A stretch of 64,000 bases of DNA from Thalassospira sp. (GCF_030690045.1 NZ_JAUYHK010000002.1:62001-126000); one strand, 5' to 3'. Counted from the stretch's first letter, positions 34,871 through 44,069 are shown. Numbers and translations: made by a program. The notes: generated by a model from the sequence alone, not told the origin.

Positions 34871-35752
34871 ATGTTCGCCAAACCCGAAGTAACCGGTTTT
34901 TTCGATCCCCGCACCTGGTCGGTGCAATATGTGGTCGCAGACCCTGCGACCAAAGAATGCGCGATCATTGATCCGGTTTATGACTATGACGAGAAATCCG
35001 GCCAGATCGGCACCGAACATGCCGACGAAATCCTGCGTTTCGTGGCAAACAAGGGGTATCATGTGCAATGGATTCTCGATACCCATCCCCATGCCGACCA
35101 CTTTTCGGCGGCGCACTATCTGAAAAACAGGACCGGCGCACCGACGGCTATTGGCGAAAAGGTGACCGAGGTGCAGAAGCTGTGGAAAGGCTTTTACAAC
35201 TGGCCGGATTTCCCCGCCGACGGTTCGCAGTGGGACAGGCTTTTTGCGGATGGTGAAACCTTTATGGTTGGCACCATTCCGGCAAAGGTGATGTTTTCGC
35301 CCGGCCATACGCTGGCCTCGATCACCTATGTGATCGGCGATGCGGCCTTTGTGCATGACACGCTTTTCATGCCGGATAGCGGCACGGCGCGGGCGGATTT
35401 TCCGGGCGGCAACGCCAAGGTACTTTGGAACTCGATTCAGGCGATCCTGGCGCTGCCCGATGAAACACGCATCTTTACCGGCCATGATTATCAACCGGGT
35501 GGACGCGAACCGAAATGGGAATCCACCGTGGCCGGGCAGAAGGCAACAAATATTCATCTGGCGGGATACAGGACCGAGGCCGAATTCGTCGCTGTCCGTG
35601 ATGCCCGTGACGCCACCCTGCCAATGCCCAAGCTGATTCTGCATGCGTTGCAAGTCAACATGAATGGCGGTCGCCTTCCGGAACCTGAATCGAACGGCAG
35701 GCGCTATATCAAACTGCCGCTTGATGTGCTGACCGGGGCGCATTGGGATTGA
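34871..35752 (+). CDS. MBL-fold hydrolase, persulfide dioxygenase-like (Blh domain)
   Basis: A 293-residue metallo-beta-lactamase-fold protein with metal ligands H72-x-H74-x-D76-H77 (THPHADH), a later FSPGHT and HDTLF, and TGHDYQPGG. This is the ETHE1/Blh arrangement, which oxidises glutathione persulfide to sulfite with a single iron. The start at 34871 follows GAAAGGAAG. With the peroxiredoxin and DUF442 genes it forms a reactive-sulfur/peroxide detoxification unit. Its 3' end overlaps the convergent LysR gene by 49 bases. Confidence 0.87.
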   Translation: MFAKPEVTGFFDPRTWSVQYVVADPATKECAIIDPVYDYDEKSGQIGTEHADEILRFVANKGYHVQWILDTHPHADHFSAAHYLKNRTGAPTAIGEKVTEVQKLWKGFYNWPDFPADGSQWDRLFADGETFMVGTIPAKVMFSPGHTLASITYVIGDAAFVHDTLFMPDSGTARADFPGGNAKVLWNSIQAILALPDETRIFTGHDYQPGGREPKWESTVAGQKATNIHLAGYRTEAEFVAVRDARDATLPMPKLILHALQVNMNGGRLPEPESNGRRYIKLPLDVLTGAHWD

Positions 35753-36660
35753 TTGCCCCCATCGACCGGGTTTTGCGCGGCAAAGGCGACAAGGGCATCG
35801 ATGAAAACGCGTTGGCGTTTTGGCATGAAATCGGTTTCGGGCCAGACGGCGAAAATGTCGCGTTGTTCGGTTTGCCAATCGGGCAGCACCGCCACCAGCC
35901 GCCCGGCGGTCAATGCCGGGCCAACGGTGCTGTTGGGGATCAGGCCAATGCCATGCCCGTCTTCGATCATCATCGCGGCCAGTTCGATTTCATCGACACT
36001 GAACCGGCTCTCGACGGTGAAAATCTCCTCCTTGCCGGTGGTCCTGTCATGCAGCCGCCATGTGCGCAGGGGGCTTGCCACAATCAGGGCATGGTCGCGC
36101 AAATCATCGGGATGGTTGGGCGTACCGTGGGCGGCCAGATAAGCAGGCGAGGCGCAGGGCACCAGAAAGGTTGACGAGATTTTTCGCGTGATCAGCGATT
36201 TCTGGCTTTGTTTGCCAACCCGGATTGCGACGTCAAACGGCCGGTCCATCACGGGCAGGATGCGGTTCGACAGGGTCAGGTCCATGGCGATTTTGGGATG
36301 ATTGCGCAAAAAGGTGCTAAAAAACGGGGCCAGCCATGAACGCGCCAGATTGACCGGTAAGGCAAGACGCAAGGGGCCGGCAAGGTCGCTGTGGCGGGCT
36401 TCGATGGCATCAAGGGTGCGTGATACCTCGGCCAAAGCCGGGCGCAACTGGTCAAAATAGGCCTGCCCGGCATCTGTCAGTGCGACCCGTGCCGCCCCGC
36501 GCATCAGCAATTTGCAACCCAGTTTCTGTTCAAGTTTTTGCAGGCGGCGGCTCAGGGTGGCAATCGGCATGGCAAGGGTCTGCGTGGCCTTGCGCAGGCT
36601 GCCCTGTTCGACGATGCGGATGAACAGGGCAAGATCATCAAGCTGTGATGAATGTTCCAT
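35704..36660 (-). CDS. LysR-family transcriptional regulator
   Basis: A 318-residue regulator with a winged helix-turn-helix (about 8-65, including GSLRKATQTLAMPIATLSRR) and an effector domain (about 95-300) of the aaeR/dmlR-like branch. It is divergent from a DUF2798 membrane-protein gene 97 bp away; such pairs are commonly autoregulated. Two inverted copies of TTTATGGAAA lie in the shared gap. The last 49 bases overlap the convergent MBL-fold gene. Confidence 0.9.
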   Translation of the reverse strand: MEHSSQLDDLALFIRIVEQGSLRKATQTLAMPIATLSRRLQKLEQKLGCKLLMRGAARVALTDAGQAYFDQLRPALAEVSRTLDAIEARHSDLAGPLRLALPVNLARSWLAPFFSTFLRNHPKIAMDLTLSNRILPVMDRPFDVAIRVGKQSQKSLITRKISSTFLVPCASPAYLAAHGTPNHPDDLRDHALIVASPLRTWRLHDRTTGKEEIFTVESRFSVDEIELAAMMIEDGHGIGLIPNSTVGPALTAGRLVAVLPDWQTEQRDIFAVWPETDFMPKRQRVFIDALVAFAAQNPVDGGNQSQCAPVSTSSGSLI

Positions 36661-36703
36661 TTATGGAAATCCAATTTTCATTAATATGGTCTGTTTCCAT
36701 AAA
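36660..36703. promoter_or_regulatory. Candidate LysR operator: inverted TTTATGGAAA copies
   Basis: TTTATGGAAA (36660-36669) and its exact complement TTTCCATAAA (36694-36703) are 24 bases apart in the gap between the divergent LysR and DUF2798 genes. The first copy is part of the palindrome TTCCATTTATGGAA, which overlaps the LysR start codon. Confidence 0.6.
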
Positions 36704-36757
36704 TGATAATAAAGCAAGATGGGCGTCATACCAACCCCTATCGCAGGAGCAAGTTTG

Positions 36758-37006
36758 ATGGTCCCCGCCCGTTATTTTCGTTTTGTGTTTTCGTTTTTGA
36801 TGTCGCTGTGGCTCAGTTCCCTGATGAGCGGCATTGTCACCCTTATCAATACCGGCATTGATGCCGGATTCGCCCTGCGCTGGGGCCATTCTTTTGTGTT
36901 GGCATGGCCGGTGGCTTTCTCGCTGGTGCTGATCAGTGCGCCAACCGTTCAGAAAATCGCCCGTCTGCTGGTGGACCGGTCATATCCGGCTGAAACGGCA
37001 CAATAA
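36758..37006 (+). CDS. DUF2798 small membrane protein
   Basis: An 82-residue protein with two membrane helices (about 8-30 and 42-64) and the conserved pattern FSFLMSLWLSSLMSGIVTLI with a later FVLAWPVAF, the DUF2798 family. Function unknown; the family is often paired with LysR or AraC regulators. The start was put at the ATG with GGAG nine bases upstream instead of the longer frame at 36719. Confidence 0.82.
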   Translation: MVPARYFRFVFSFLMSLWLSSLMSGIVTLINTGIDAGFALRWGHSFVLAWPVAFSLVLISAPTVQKIARLLVDRSYPAETAQ

Positions 37007-37048
37007 ATCTGTCAGGGCAGGCTTGTGAAAAACAAAGATTTGCAAATT

Positions 37049-37082
37049 GAATTTGGTTCATTTATGAAAGTGAACCAAATTC
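37049..37082. promoter_or_regulatory. Perfect 12-bp inverted repeat, probable TetR operator
   Basis: GAATTTGGTTCA and TGAACCAAATTC are perfect complements around a 10-base centre, 33 bp before the chosen start of the TetR-family gene. Size and symmetry fit a TetR dimer site for autoregulation and control of the downstream transporter. Confidence 0.75.
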
Positions 37083-37114
37083 GATTTTTAATCAAAAAAT
37101 ACGAGCCGCATCCC

Positions 37115-37813
37115 ATGCGCAGCGAAAAACGACAGCACCGTGAAGAAGCAATTCTGGATAAAACACAGGATCTGATTGCCGAATTCGGTTTTTTTGAACT
37201 GAAAATGTCCGATCTGGCGCGCGCTTGCGACATTGCGGTGGGTACCCTTTATGCCCATTTCGCCAGCAAGGAAGATTTGCTGATCGGGCTTGCCAGCCGG
37301 GCGGTGATGCGACGCACAGCATTTTTTGAAACCGCGCGCGCTCATGATGGTCCGGCAATTGAAAAATTCATAGTAGCCAGCTTGCTGGATGTGCGGTTTT
37401 CGATCCGCCATCCCGAATTGTTCGAGGCGGAATATCTGGCCCTTGCTCCGTCAATCTGGAACCGCGCCACGGTGGCCCGCCATCAACAGCTTTTGGCCCA
37501 AATCGACCAGATGACCCGAATGTTTCAGGCCTTTCTGGAAGAAGCGGCCCAAGATACGGATCATACGGATCAGGGCGGAACCGCCCCTGATCGTACCGGT
37601 ATTCTCAATATCGGCAGCTGGGCGCTGGGCTTTGGCATGAATGCGCTGGGCCAGTCCGATGTCACCGTGGCGCATTATGGCACAATGTTGCGCGACCGGT
37701 CCGAACAAACCTATTGCGATTGCCTGACCGATCTTTTGATCGGGGCGGGCATGGCAGGCGATGCGGCGCGGCAATCTGTCGCGCGGATTGCTGCCCGTTA
37801 TCTTGACGTTTAA
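37115..37813 (+). CDS. TetR-family transcriptional regulator
   Basis: A 232-residue protein with the N-terminal TetR helix-turn-helix (about residues 8-55: ILDKTQDLIAEFGFFELKMS ... VGTLYAHFASKEDLL) and an all-helical ligand domain. The frame is open back to a GTG at 37025, but that region contains a perfect palindrome typical of an operator, so the ATG at 37115 is preferred. The MFS efflux gene starts 56 bp downstream in the same direction; the regulator probably represses itself and that pump. Confidence 0.86.
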   Translation: MRSEKRQHREEAILDKTQDLIAEFGFFELKMSDLARACDIAVGTLYAHFASKEDLLIGLASRAVMRRTAFFETARAHDGPAIEKFIVASLLDVRFSIRHPELFEAEYLALAPSIWNRATVARHQQLLAQIDQMTRMFQAFLEEAAQDTDHTDQGGTAPDRTGILNIGSWALGFGMNALGQSDVTVAHYGTMLRDRSEQTYCDCLTDLLIGAGMAGDAARQSVARIAARYLDV

Positions 37814-37869
37814 TTCCCCCTTGTTGTCGCCGGGCACCATCATCCCGCCTGGCTGACCGGAGCCTTCCG

Positions 37870-39141
37870 ATGCCTCATCAGGAAAAGAAATTGATGTTTG
37901 CGGTCTTTTTGACCGTGCTGTTTGGTTTTGCCGGATTCAGTCTGCCCTATCCGGTGTTCAGCCCGATGTTTTTGAAACCCGAACTGGGGTTCCTCGACCC
38001 GTCGGTGCCCGAACAACACCGCACGATTTTGCTGGGTATTGCGATGGCGCTGTATCCGATCGGGCAATTTATCGGTGCACCGTTTCTGGGACGCTGGTCG
38101 GACCGGATCGGGCGGCGGCCAGTATTGCTGACATCCCTGTTCGGGGCGGGGGCATCCTATGTGATCACCGCGATTGGCGTTGCAAGCGGCAGTTTGACAC
38201 TGGTTCTGGTCGGGCGGTTTGTTTCGGGCCTGTGCGAGGGCAATATGGCAATCGCGCAATCGGTGGCATCCGATATCAGCACGACCGAAAGCAAGGTGCG
38301 CAATTTTGGCCTGATCACGGTGGCGATCAATGTCGGCTGGATCATCGGGCCGCTTCTGGGCGGGTTTTTGTCGGATCCGGCCATCCACCCATCCTTTAAT
38401 GTTGCCCTGCCGTTTTTCTTTGCTGCGGGGATGTTCGCCATCAATTTACTGGTGGTTTATGTCACGTTGCGCATTCCCGGTTATGCACGGCGGCGCGGTA
38501 AAGGTGCGGAAACAGAGGTGGCCCCGGCGGTTCCTGCCCGCCGATCCGTCTGGGCCACCCTGATCGACCGCGATTTGCTGCCAGCTTTTAGCGTGACCTT
38601 TTTCAGCTATATCGCGGTTTATATCTTCTTTGTGTTTTTCGGGGTTTATCTGGTGCAAACCCAAAATGTCTCAAGCAGTTATCTGGGTATGGCAGCGGCA
38701 ATCATTTCAATTCCGCTGATTGCCGCAGGCTTGCTGGTGGATCGCAGCCAGAAACGGTTTGGTCTGGTCGGGGTCGGGGCGCTGGGTCATTTGTTTCTGG
38801 CGATTGGCCTGATCACATTTTTGCTGCCCGATGATCTGATCTGGATTTTCGTGCCGATGAGCCTTGCGGCCTTTGGCATTGCATGGTGCGAGGTAACGAC
38901 CAGCCTGTTTATCTCCAACGCCGCCGGGGCCCATGAACAGGGGCAGGCGTTGGGCGTGTATCGGTCCGTGCATGTGCTGGCCGAGGCGATTGCCGTTCTG
39001 ATTGGCGGCGTTCTGGCCGGGATTGCCGCGACCGCACCGTTTTTTCTGGGGTTTGTCTGTGCGATGATCTGTGTCGCCGGGATTTTGACGTGGGTGAGGC
39101 TGCGTTTGCGTGCTTCCTCAGCCGTCGCTCCGGACATTTGA
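37870..39141 (+). CDS. MFS transporter (TetA-like drug efflux)
   Basis: A 423-residue, twelve-helix major facilitator. The loop between helices 2 and 3 has the MFS motif GRWSDRIGRRPVLL (about residues 77-90), and the fifth helix region has NVGWIIGPLLGGFL, the motif C of drug:H+ antiporters. CGGAGCC precedes the ATG. It lies behind a TetR regulator with a clear operator, which supports inducible efflux. Substrate unknown. Confidence 0.88.
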   Translation: MPHQEKKLMFAVFLTVLFGFAGFSLPYPVFSPMFLKPELGFLDPSVPEQHRTILLGIAMALYPIGQFIGAPFLGRWSDRIGRRPVLLTSLFGAGASYVITAIGVASGSLTLVLVGRFVSGLCEGNMAIAQSVASDISTTESKVRNFGLITVAINVGWIIGPLLGGFLSDPAIHPSFNVALPFFFAAGMFAINLLVVYVTLRIPGYARRRGKGAETEVAPAVPARRSVWATLIDRDLLPAFSVTFFSYIAVYIFFVFFGVYLVQTQNVSSSYLGMAAAIISIPLIAAGLLVDRSQKRFGLVGVGALGHLFLAIGLITFLLPDDLIWIFVPMSLAAFGIAWCEVTTSLFISNAAGAHEQGQALGVYRSVHVLAEAIAVLIGGVLAGIAATAPFFLGFVCAMICVAGILTWVRLRLRASSAVAPDI

Positions 39142-39196
39142 CCGGCCATCCCCGCCCACGGCGATTGCCGACGTTCCGTTTTGCTACAGGATAGGG

Positions 39197-40183
39197 TCAG
39201 TTTCGGGGCCGTTGCCCCAAAGTTTGCGACGGCAAAACGCCAAATTGTCTGGCGTAGTTTTGTGCGAACCGCCCGATATGGACAAAGCCCCATTTGACCG
39301 CAATATCGGACACCGTGACGCCGTCTTCTGCATTCAGAAGATCATGATGCGCATGGGTCAGCCGCACCGATTTGACATAAGCCATCGGTGGCATGCCATA
39401 AGCCTCGTTAAAGGCCATCTGCAATGTCCGGTATCCGCATCCGGCATGTTGCACCAGTTTTTCCAGCGTGATCGCGGTTTGGACATGTGCATGAATATAA
39501 TCGCGGGCCCGTTTGACATAGTGCGGTATGGCGGCGGATTGCGGTTTCTGATGCAGGAAGTCCGAACAGGAATTGGGCAGCAGCATCAAAATATTGGTCA
39601 GCAGCAAATCCTGAAAACCGTTCAGAACAATGGCATTGTCCAGATTGCGTAATGGCCCGTCCAGCGCATTGGCGATGTAATGCAAGGTATCGCGGATATG
39701 CCGCTCGCCCGGTTTGCGCAAATCCAGACTGGTATCAAATTCAAGATCAATCCTTGATGTTGCATTGCCTGCCAGTGTCTCGCAGTGTTTTTTTAGAATT
39801 TCGACAGGTAATTCGATACCAAGACAGGCGAATTGTTCTTCGCATGCCGACAGGGGCACGCGCATGTCCCGAAACAGCCCTTGATCCGGCGATATGTCAT
39901 AATCTTGCCCCCGGTGTTGAACCGTTCCGGCCCCCTTGGTCGGGACAAGCATAAACATGGAATCACTGCTGCTTTCGGGTGCCTGAATCTGGATGCGGCA
40001 ATCGCCAAAGGACGCATGCAACAGATTCAAGTCACAGAAAGAAGCACAATGAACCGCAACATCAATCTCGGTCTGCCGACCGATCAGATCAATGGTATGG
40101 ATCGCATTTAAGTCCGCCAGAAGCGCACGGGTTTCATGCAAATCACGCGATGATAAAATCTGATGGTTTTCAAGGTACGTCAC
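39197..40183 (-). CDS. AraC-family transcriptional regulator
   Basis: A 328-residue protein with a cupin-like N-terminal sensing domain of AraC-binding-like type (about 20-190) and a C-terminal double helix-turn-helix (about 225-325) with LVQHAGCGYRTLQMAFNEAY and VSDIAVKWGFVHIGRFAQNY, the usual AraC signature. It converges on the MFS gene with a 55-bp gap. The C-terminus GVLPSQTLGQR matches the second HTH end. Target unknown; divergent MoxR gene 250 bp away is one option. Confidence 0.9.
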   Translation of the reverse strand: MTYLENHQILSSRDLHETRALLADLNAIHTIDLIGRQTEIDVAVHCASFCDLNLLHASFGDCRIQIQAPESSSDSMFMLVPTKGAGTVQHRGQDYDISPDQGLFRDMRVPLSACEEQFACLGIELPVEILKKHCETLAGNATSRIDLEFDTSLDLRKPGERHIRDTLHYIANALDGPLRNLDNAIVLNGFQDLLLTNILMLLPNSCSDFLHQKPQSAAIPHYVKRARDYIHAHVQTAITLEKLVQHAGCGYRTLQMAFNEAYGMPPMAYVKSVRLTHAHHDLLNAEDGVTVSDIAVKWGFVHIGRFAQNYARQFGVLPSQTLGQRPRN

Positions 40184-40432
40184 CCAAGCTTCCCCCTACC
40201 GACATTGCATGATCACAATGGCGCAGCTTTGTAACTCCCCCATGCTCCACTATTATGGAACGGACCTGAATTTTCAGATTTCGCAACATGTTATGGTATT
40301 CGATCCAGACGTTCAAGAAGTTACGATTGCATGGCACCGGGAAACGGCAAGATTTCCCATCGCGCCCTTGCCGTGCGCCTGCCTGCGTCGTAAGTTAACG
40401 TAAACGTCAACAATGCGGGACAGGGCAGAAAG

Positions 40433-41278
40433 ATGAAATTTCAGGGCACCGAACGCTATGTCGCCACGGGCGATCTGATGGTGGCGGTCAATGCCGCGAT
40501 CACCTTGCAGCGTCCGCTTTTGGTCAAGGGCGAACCGGGCACGGGCAAAACCGTTCTGGCCGAGGAAATCGCCAAATCTCTGGGCAAGAACCTGATCACA
40601 TGGTCGATCAAATCCACCACCCGCGCCCAGCAGGGATTATATGAATATGACGCCGTATCGCGTCTGCGCGACAGCCAACTGGGCGATGAACGGGTGCATG
40701 ACATTGCCAATTATATCGTCAAGGGCAAGCTGTGGGAGGCGTTCGAGGCCGACGACGCCCCGGTGTTGCTGATTGATGAAATCGACAAGGCCGATATTGA
40801 ATTTCCCAACGATCTGTTGGGCGAACTCGACCGCATGGAATTTTATGTTTATGAAACGCAAAAAATGGTCCGTGCGGTCAACCGGCCGATTGTGATCATC
40901 ACCTCGAACAATGAAAAGGAATTGCCCGACGCCTTTTTGCGGCGTTGCTTTTTCCATTACATCCGCTTTCCCGACCCCCAAACCATGATGCAGATTGTCG
41001 ATGTGCATTTCCCCGGCATTCACAAGCGGCTTGTGGCCGAGGCGCTCAACCTGTTTTACGATGTGCGCGATGTCGCGGGGTTAAAGAAAAAACCCTCGAC
41101 CTCGGAATTGCTGGACTGGCTGAAACTTCTGATGGCCGAAGATCTGCCACCCGAAGCCCTGCGGGCCAAGGATGCCAAAACGGCCGTGCCGCCGCTGCAT
41201 GGCGCACTTTTGAAAAATGAACAGGATGTGCATCTGTTTGAACGCCTTGCCTTCATGGCGCGACGCGAGGGGCGCTAG
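40433..41278 (+). CDS. MoxR-family AAA+ ATPase
   Basis: A 281-residue ATPase with Walker A GEPGTGKT (33-40), Walker B VLLIDEIDKAD, sensor 1 IVIITSNNEKELPDAF and an arginine finger region FLRRCFFHYI. MoxR ATPases act with VWA proteins as chaperones that insert metals or activate enzyme complexes. The next gene, four bases on, encodes the VWA partner. This two-gene unit is of the CoxD/CoxE type but no carbon-monoxide dehydrogenase is nearby, so the client is unknown. Confidence 0.93.
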   Translation: MKFQGTERYVATGDLMVAVNAAITLQRPLLVKGEPGTGKTVLAEEIAKSLGKNLITWSIKSTTRAQQGLYEYDAVSRLRDSQLGDERVHDIANYIVKGKLWEAFEADDAPVLLIDEIDKADIEFPNDLLGELDRMEFYVYETQKMVRAVNRPIVIITSNNEKELPDAFLRRCFFHYIRFPDPQTMMQIVDVHFPGIHKRLVAEALNLFYDVRDVAGLKKKPSTSELLDWLKLLMAEDLPPEALRAKDAKTAVPPLHGALLKNEQDVHLFERLAFMARREGR

Positions 41279-41282
41279 GCCG

Positions 41283-42467
41283 ATGTTCACCGGCTTTTTT
41301 TACAAACTGAAAGAAGCCCGCCTGCCGGTTTCCCTGCGGGAATATCTGACATTGCTTGATGCTGTCGGGCAGGGGGTGGCGGGATATGCGGTGGAGGATT
41401 TCTATTATCTGGCGCGGGCGACTTTGATCAAGGATGAACGCCATCTCGACCGGTTCGATCAGGTGTTTGGCGCGCATTTCAAGGGGTTGGACGGCCTTGC
41501 CGATGGCATGGAGGGCATCACCGCCGAAATTCCCGAAGACTGGTTGCGCAAACTGGCCGAGAAATTCCTGACCGAGGCCGAAAAGGCCGAGATCGGGGCG
41601 CTGGGTGGTTGGGACAAACTGATGGAAACCCTCAAGCAGCGTCTGGAAGAACAAAAAGGCCGTCATCAGGGCGGCAATAAATGGATCGGCACTGCCGGGA
41701 CCTCGCCCTTTGGGGCCTATGGTTATAACCCCGAAGGGGTGCGGATCGGGCAGGATACATCCCGCCATCGTCGCGCGGTCAAGGTTTGGGACCGGCGCGA
41801 ATTTCGCAATCTGGATGACTCTGTTGAAATCGGTACACGCAATATCAAGGTGGCGTTGCGCCGCCTGCGCAAATGGGCGCGGACCGGGGCGGCAGACGAA
41901 CTGGATTTGCCCGGCACCATTTCATCGACCGCCCGTCAGGGATGGCTGGATGTGCAGATGCGGCCCGAACGCCATAATGCGGTCAAGGTCTTGATGCTGT
42001 TTGATATTGGCGGGTCGATGGATGACCATGTGAAAGTGTGCGAGGAACTGTTTTCCGCCGTGCGCACCGAATTCAAACATCTGGAATATTATTATTTCCA
42101 CAATTGCCCCTATGAAGGATTGTGGAAAGACAATGCGCGGCGCCGTACCGAACAGGTGCCGACCCTTGATGTGATCAATACCTATGGCCCGGATTACAAA
42201 CTGGTGATTGTCGGGGATGCCACCATGAGCCCCTATGAAATCACCTATCCGGGGGGCTCGGTCGAACATTGGAATGCCGAAGCAGGCGCAGTGTGGCTGC
42301 AACGGTTGCTGGACCGTTTCCCCCACGCCGTCTGGATCAATCCGCAGCCGGAAGACGGCTGGGGCTATTATGGATCGGTGGGGATTTTGCATAAACTGAT
42401 GTCAGGGCGGATGTATCCGTTAACCCTGGCCGGGCTGGACCGGATGACCGGGGAGTTGAACCGGTAG
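41283..42467 (+). CDS. CoxE-like VWA-domain protein
   Basis: A 394-residue protein with a helical N-terminal region and a C-terminal von Willebrand A domain (about 230-390) whose metal site reads LFDIGGSMDDH; the canonical DxSxS is DxGxS here, as in many CoxE-like proteins. A tyrosine-rich segment LEYYYFHNCPYEGLW follows. It is the partner of the MoxR ATPase just upstream; the pair probably remodels or activates an enzyme. The ATG at 41283 is used because an upstream start lies within the moxR gene. Confidence 0.9.
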   Translation: MFTGFFYKLKEARLPVSLREYLTLLDAVGQGVAGYAVEDFYYLARATLIKDERHLDRFDQVFGAHFKGLDGLADGMEGITAEIPEDWLRKLAEKFLTEAEKAEIGALGGWDKLMETLKQRLEEQKGRHQGGNKWIGTAGTSPFGAYGYNPEGVRIGQDTSRHRRAVKVWDRREFRNLDDSVEIGTRNIKVALRRLRKWARTGAADELDLPGTISSTARQGWLDVQMRPERHNAVKVLMLFDIGGSMDDHVKVCEELFSAVRTEFKHLEYYYFHNCPYEGLWKDNARRRTEQVPTLDVINTYGPDYKLVIVGDATMSPYEITYPGGSVEHWNAEAGAVWLQRLLDRFPHAVWINPQPEDGWGYYGSVGILHKLMSGRMYPLTLAGLDRMTGELNR

Positions 42468-42581
42468 TCTGGGTATCGTGCGGTATTTTTCCTGCTCCAC
42501 CATCAAAAGGTAATACCAATTTCCTGCCTGAGTCCTTAAGGTAGGGCAAATATATCCACGCCAGAATACCGGAGAATTTCC

Positions 42582-43985
42582 ATGTCTGACCATTGCCACC
42601 AACGGGCCGCTGTGCCTGCCAGCCTGATCGATGCCTTGCGGGGGCTTTTGGCGGAGCGGCTGAGTACAGCCCCTGCCGTGTTGGAACAGCATGGCACGGA
42701 TGAGGGCTGGCACGCGGCATCGCCGCCCGATGCGGTGGCCTTTGCCTCCACGACCGAAGAAGTCGCCGAAATTGTCCGTCTGTGCGCCGCCGACAATGTG
42801 CCGATTGTGCCTTATGGTGCTGGATCGTCGCTGGAAGGGCATGTGGTGGCGTTGCGCGGCGGAATTTGTATCGACATGTCGCGGATGAACGCCATTCTGG
42901 CCGTCAATAATGAAGACCTTGATTGCCGGGTGCAAGCCGGGGTAACGCGCGAACAATTGAACGAATATCTGCGCGATACCGGGTTGTTTTTTCCGATTGA
43001 TCCGGGGGCCAATGCCTCGATCGGCGGGATGACGGCGACCCGGGCGTCGGGGACCAATGCGGTGCGTTATGGCACCATGCGTGACAATGTGCTGAATCTG
43101 ACGGTGGTCACACCGGATGGCAAAATCATCAAAACTGCCAACCGGGCGCGTAAATCATCGGCGGGGTATGATCTGACCCGGTTGTTTGTCGGGTCCGAAG
43201 GCACGCTGGGCGTGATTACCGAAATCGGCCTGAAACTTTATGGCATCCCCGAAGCGATTTCGGCCGCGGTTTGCGCCTTTCCCAGTGTCGAGGCGGCGGT
43301 CAATACCACCATTCTGACCATTCAGGCAGGCATTCCGGTTGCCCGGATTGAATTGCTGGACGCCTTGCAAATCCGGGCGATCAATAATTATTCCAAGACC
43401 GATCATAAAGAAGCCCCGACCCTGTTTTTTGAATTTCACGGCACCGAAGCCAGTGTGAAGGAACAGGCAGAATTTGTGGAATCGGTGGCATCCGAATTTG
43501 GTGCGGAAGAATTTCAGTGGGCCACCAAAGCCGAAGACCGTACCCGATTGTGGGCGGCACGGCACAAGGCCTATTATGCGTCCCTGCAACTGGAACCGGG
43601 CAAGCGTGGTATGCCGACCGATGTATGCGTGCCGATTTCCCGTCTGGCCGAGGCGATCACCCAGACCCAGGCCGATTGCGATGCCTCGCCCCTGACCTGC
43701 ACGATTGTCGGCCATGTCGGCGATGGCAATTTCCATACCCTGATCCTGCTCGACCCGGAAAACCCGGTCGAAATGGCCGAGGCCAAACGTCTGCATGACC
43801 GTATGGTCGAACGGGCCCTTGCCATGGGCGGAACCTGTACCGGCGAACATGGCATTGGCTTTGGCAAGCTGGATTTCATGGAAGCCGAACATGGTGCGGA
43901 TACCATCGCCCTGATGCGGGCGATTAAAAACGCCATTGATCCGCAAGGATTGATGAATCCGGGCAAACTGGTGCCGGGGATATAG
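42582..43985 (+). CDS. FAD-linked D-lactate/glycolate dehydrogenase (GlcD/Dld family)
   Basis: A 467-residue flavoprotein with the PCMH-type FAD-binding domain (VPIVPYGAGSSLEGHVVALR, about 71-90, and DPGANASIGGMTATRASGTN) and a FAD-linked oxidase C-terminal domain ending CTGEHGIGFGKLDFM ... DPQGLMNPGKLVP. This architecture oxidises D-2-hydroxy acids such as D-lactate or glycolate and passes electrons to cytochrome or quinone. No glcE/glcF partners are adjacent, which favours a single-subunit D-lactate dehydrogenase (cytochrome type). Confidence 0.88.
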   Translation: MSDHCHQRAAVPASLIDALRGLLAERLSTAPAVLEQHGTDEGWHAASPPDAVAFASTTEEVAEIVRLCAADNVPIVPYGAGSSLEGHVVALRGGICIDMSRMNAILAVNNEDLDCRVQAGVTREQLNEYLRDTGLFFPIDPGANASIGGMTATRASGTNAVRYGTMRDNVLNLTVVTPDGKIIKTANRARKSSAGYDLTRLFVGSEGTLGVITEIGLKLYGIPEAISAAVCAFPSVEAAVNTTILTIQAGIPVARIELLDALQIRAINNYSKTDHKEAPTLFFEFHGTEASVKEQAEFVESVASEFGAEEFQWATKAEDRTRLWAARHKAYYASLQLEPGKRGMPTDVCVPISRLAEAITQTQADCDASPLTCTIVGHVGDGNFHTLILLDPENPVEMAEAKRLHDRMVERALAMGGTCTGEHGIGFGKLDFMEAEHGADTIALMRAIKNAIDPQGLMNPGKLVPGI

Positions 43986-44003
43986 GCCGTTGGCCTTGTC
44001 TGA

Positions 44004-44046
44004 AAACAGAACGACGCAGTTCGGAAAAGTCTGGGTCGTTCTGTTT
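44004..44046. terminator. 12-bp stem between convergent dehydrogenase and CMD genes
   Basis: AAACAGAACGAC and GTCGTTCTGTTT pair perfectly around a 19-base loop. The A and T ends would give short U-runs on both strands, so it probably terminates both genes. Confidence 0.6.
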
Positions 44047-44069
44047 CAGATATAATATATTATGCGGGA

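Noticed and set aside
40209-40403. 64-codon frame between araC and moxR genes
   Set aside because: No ribosome site, no family and unusual composition; the gap is better seen as two divergent promoters.
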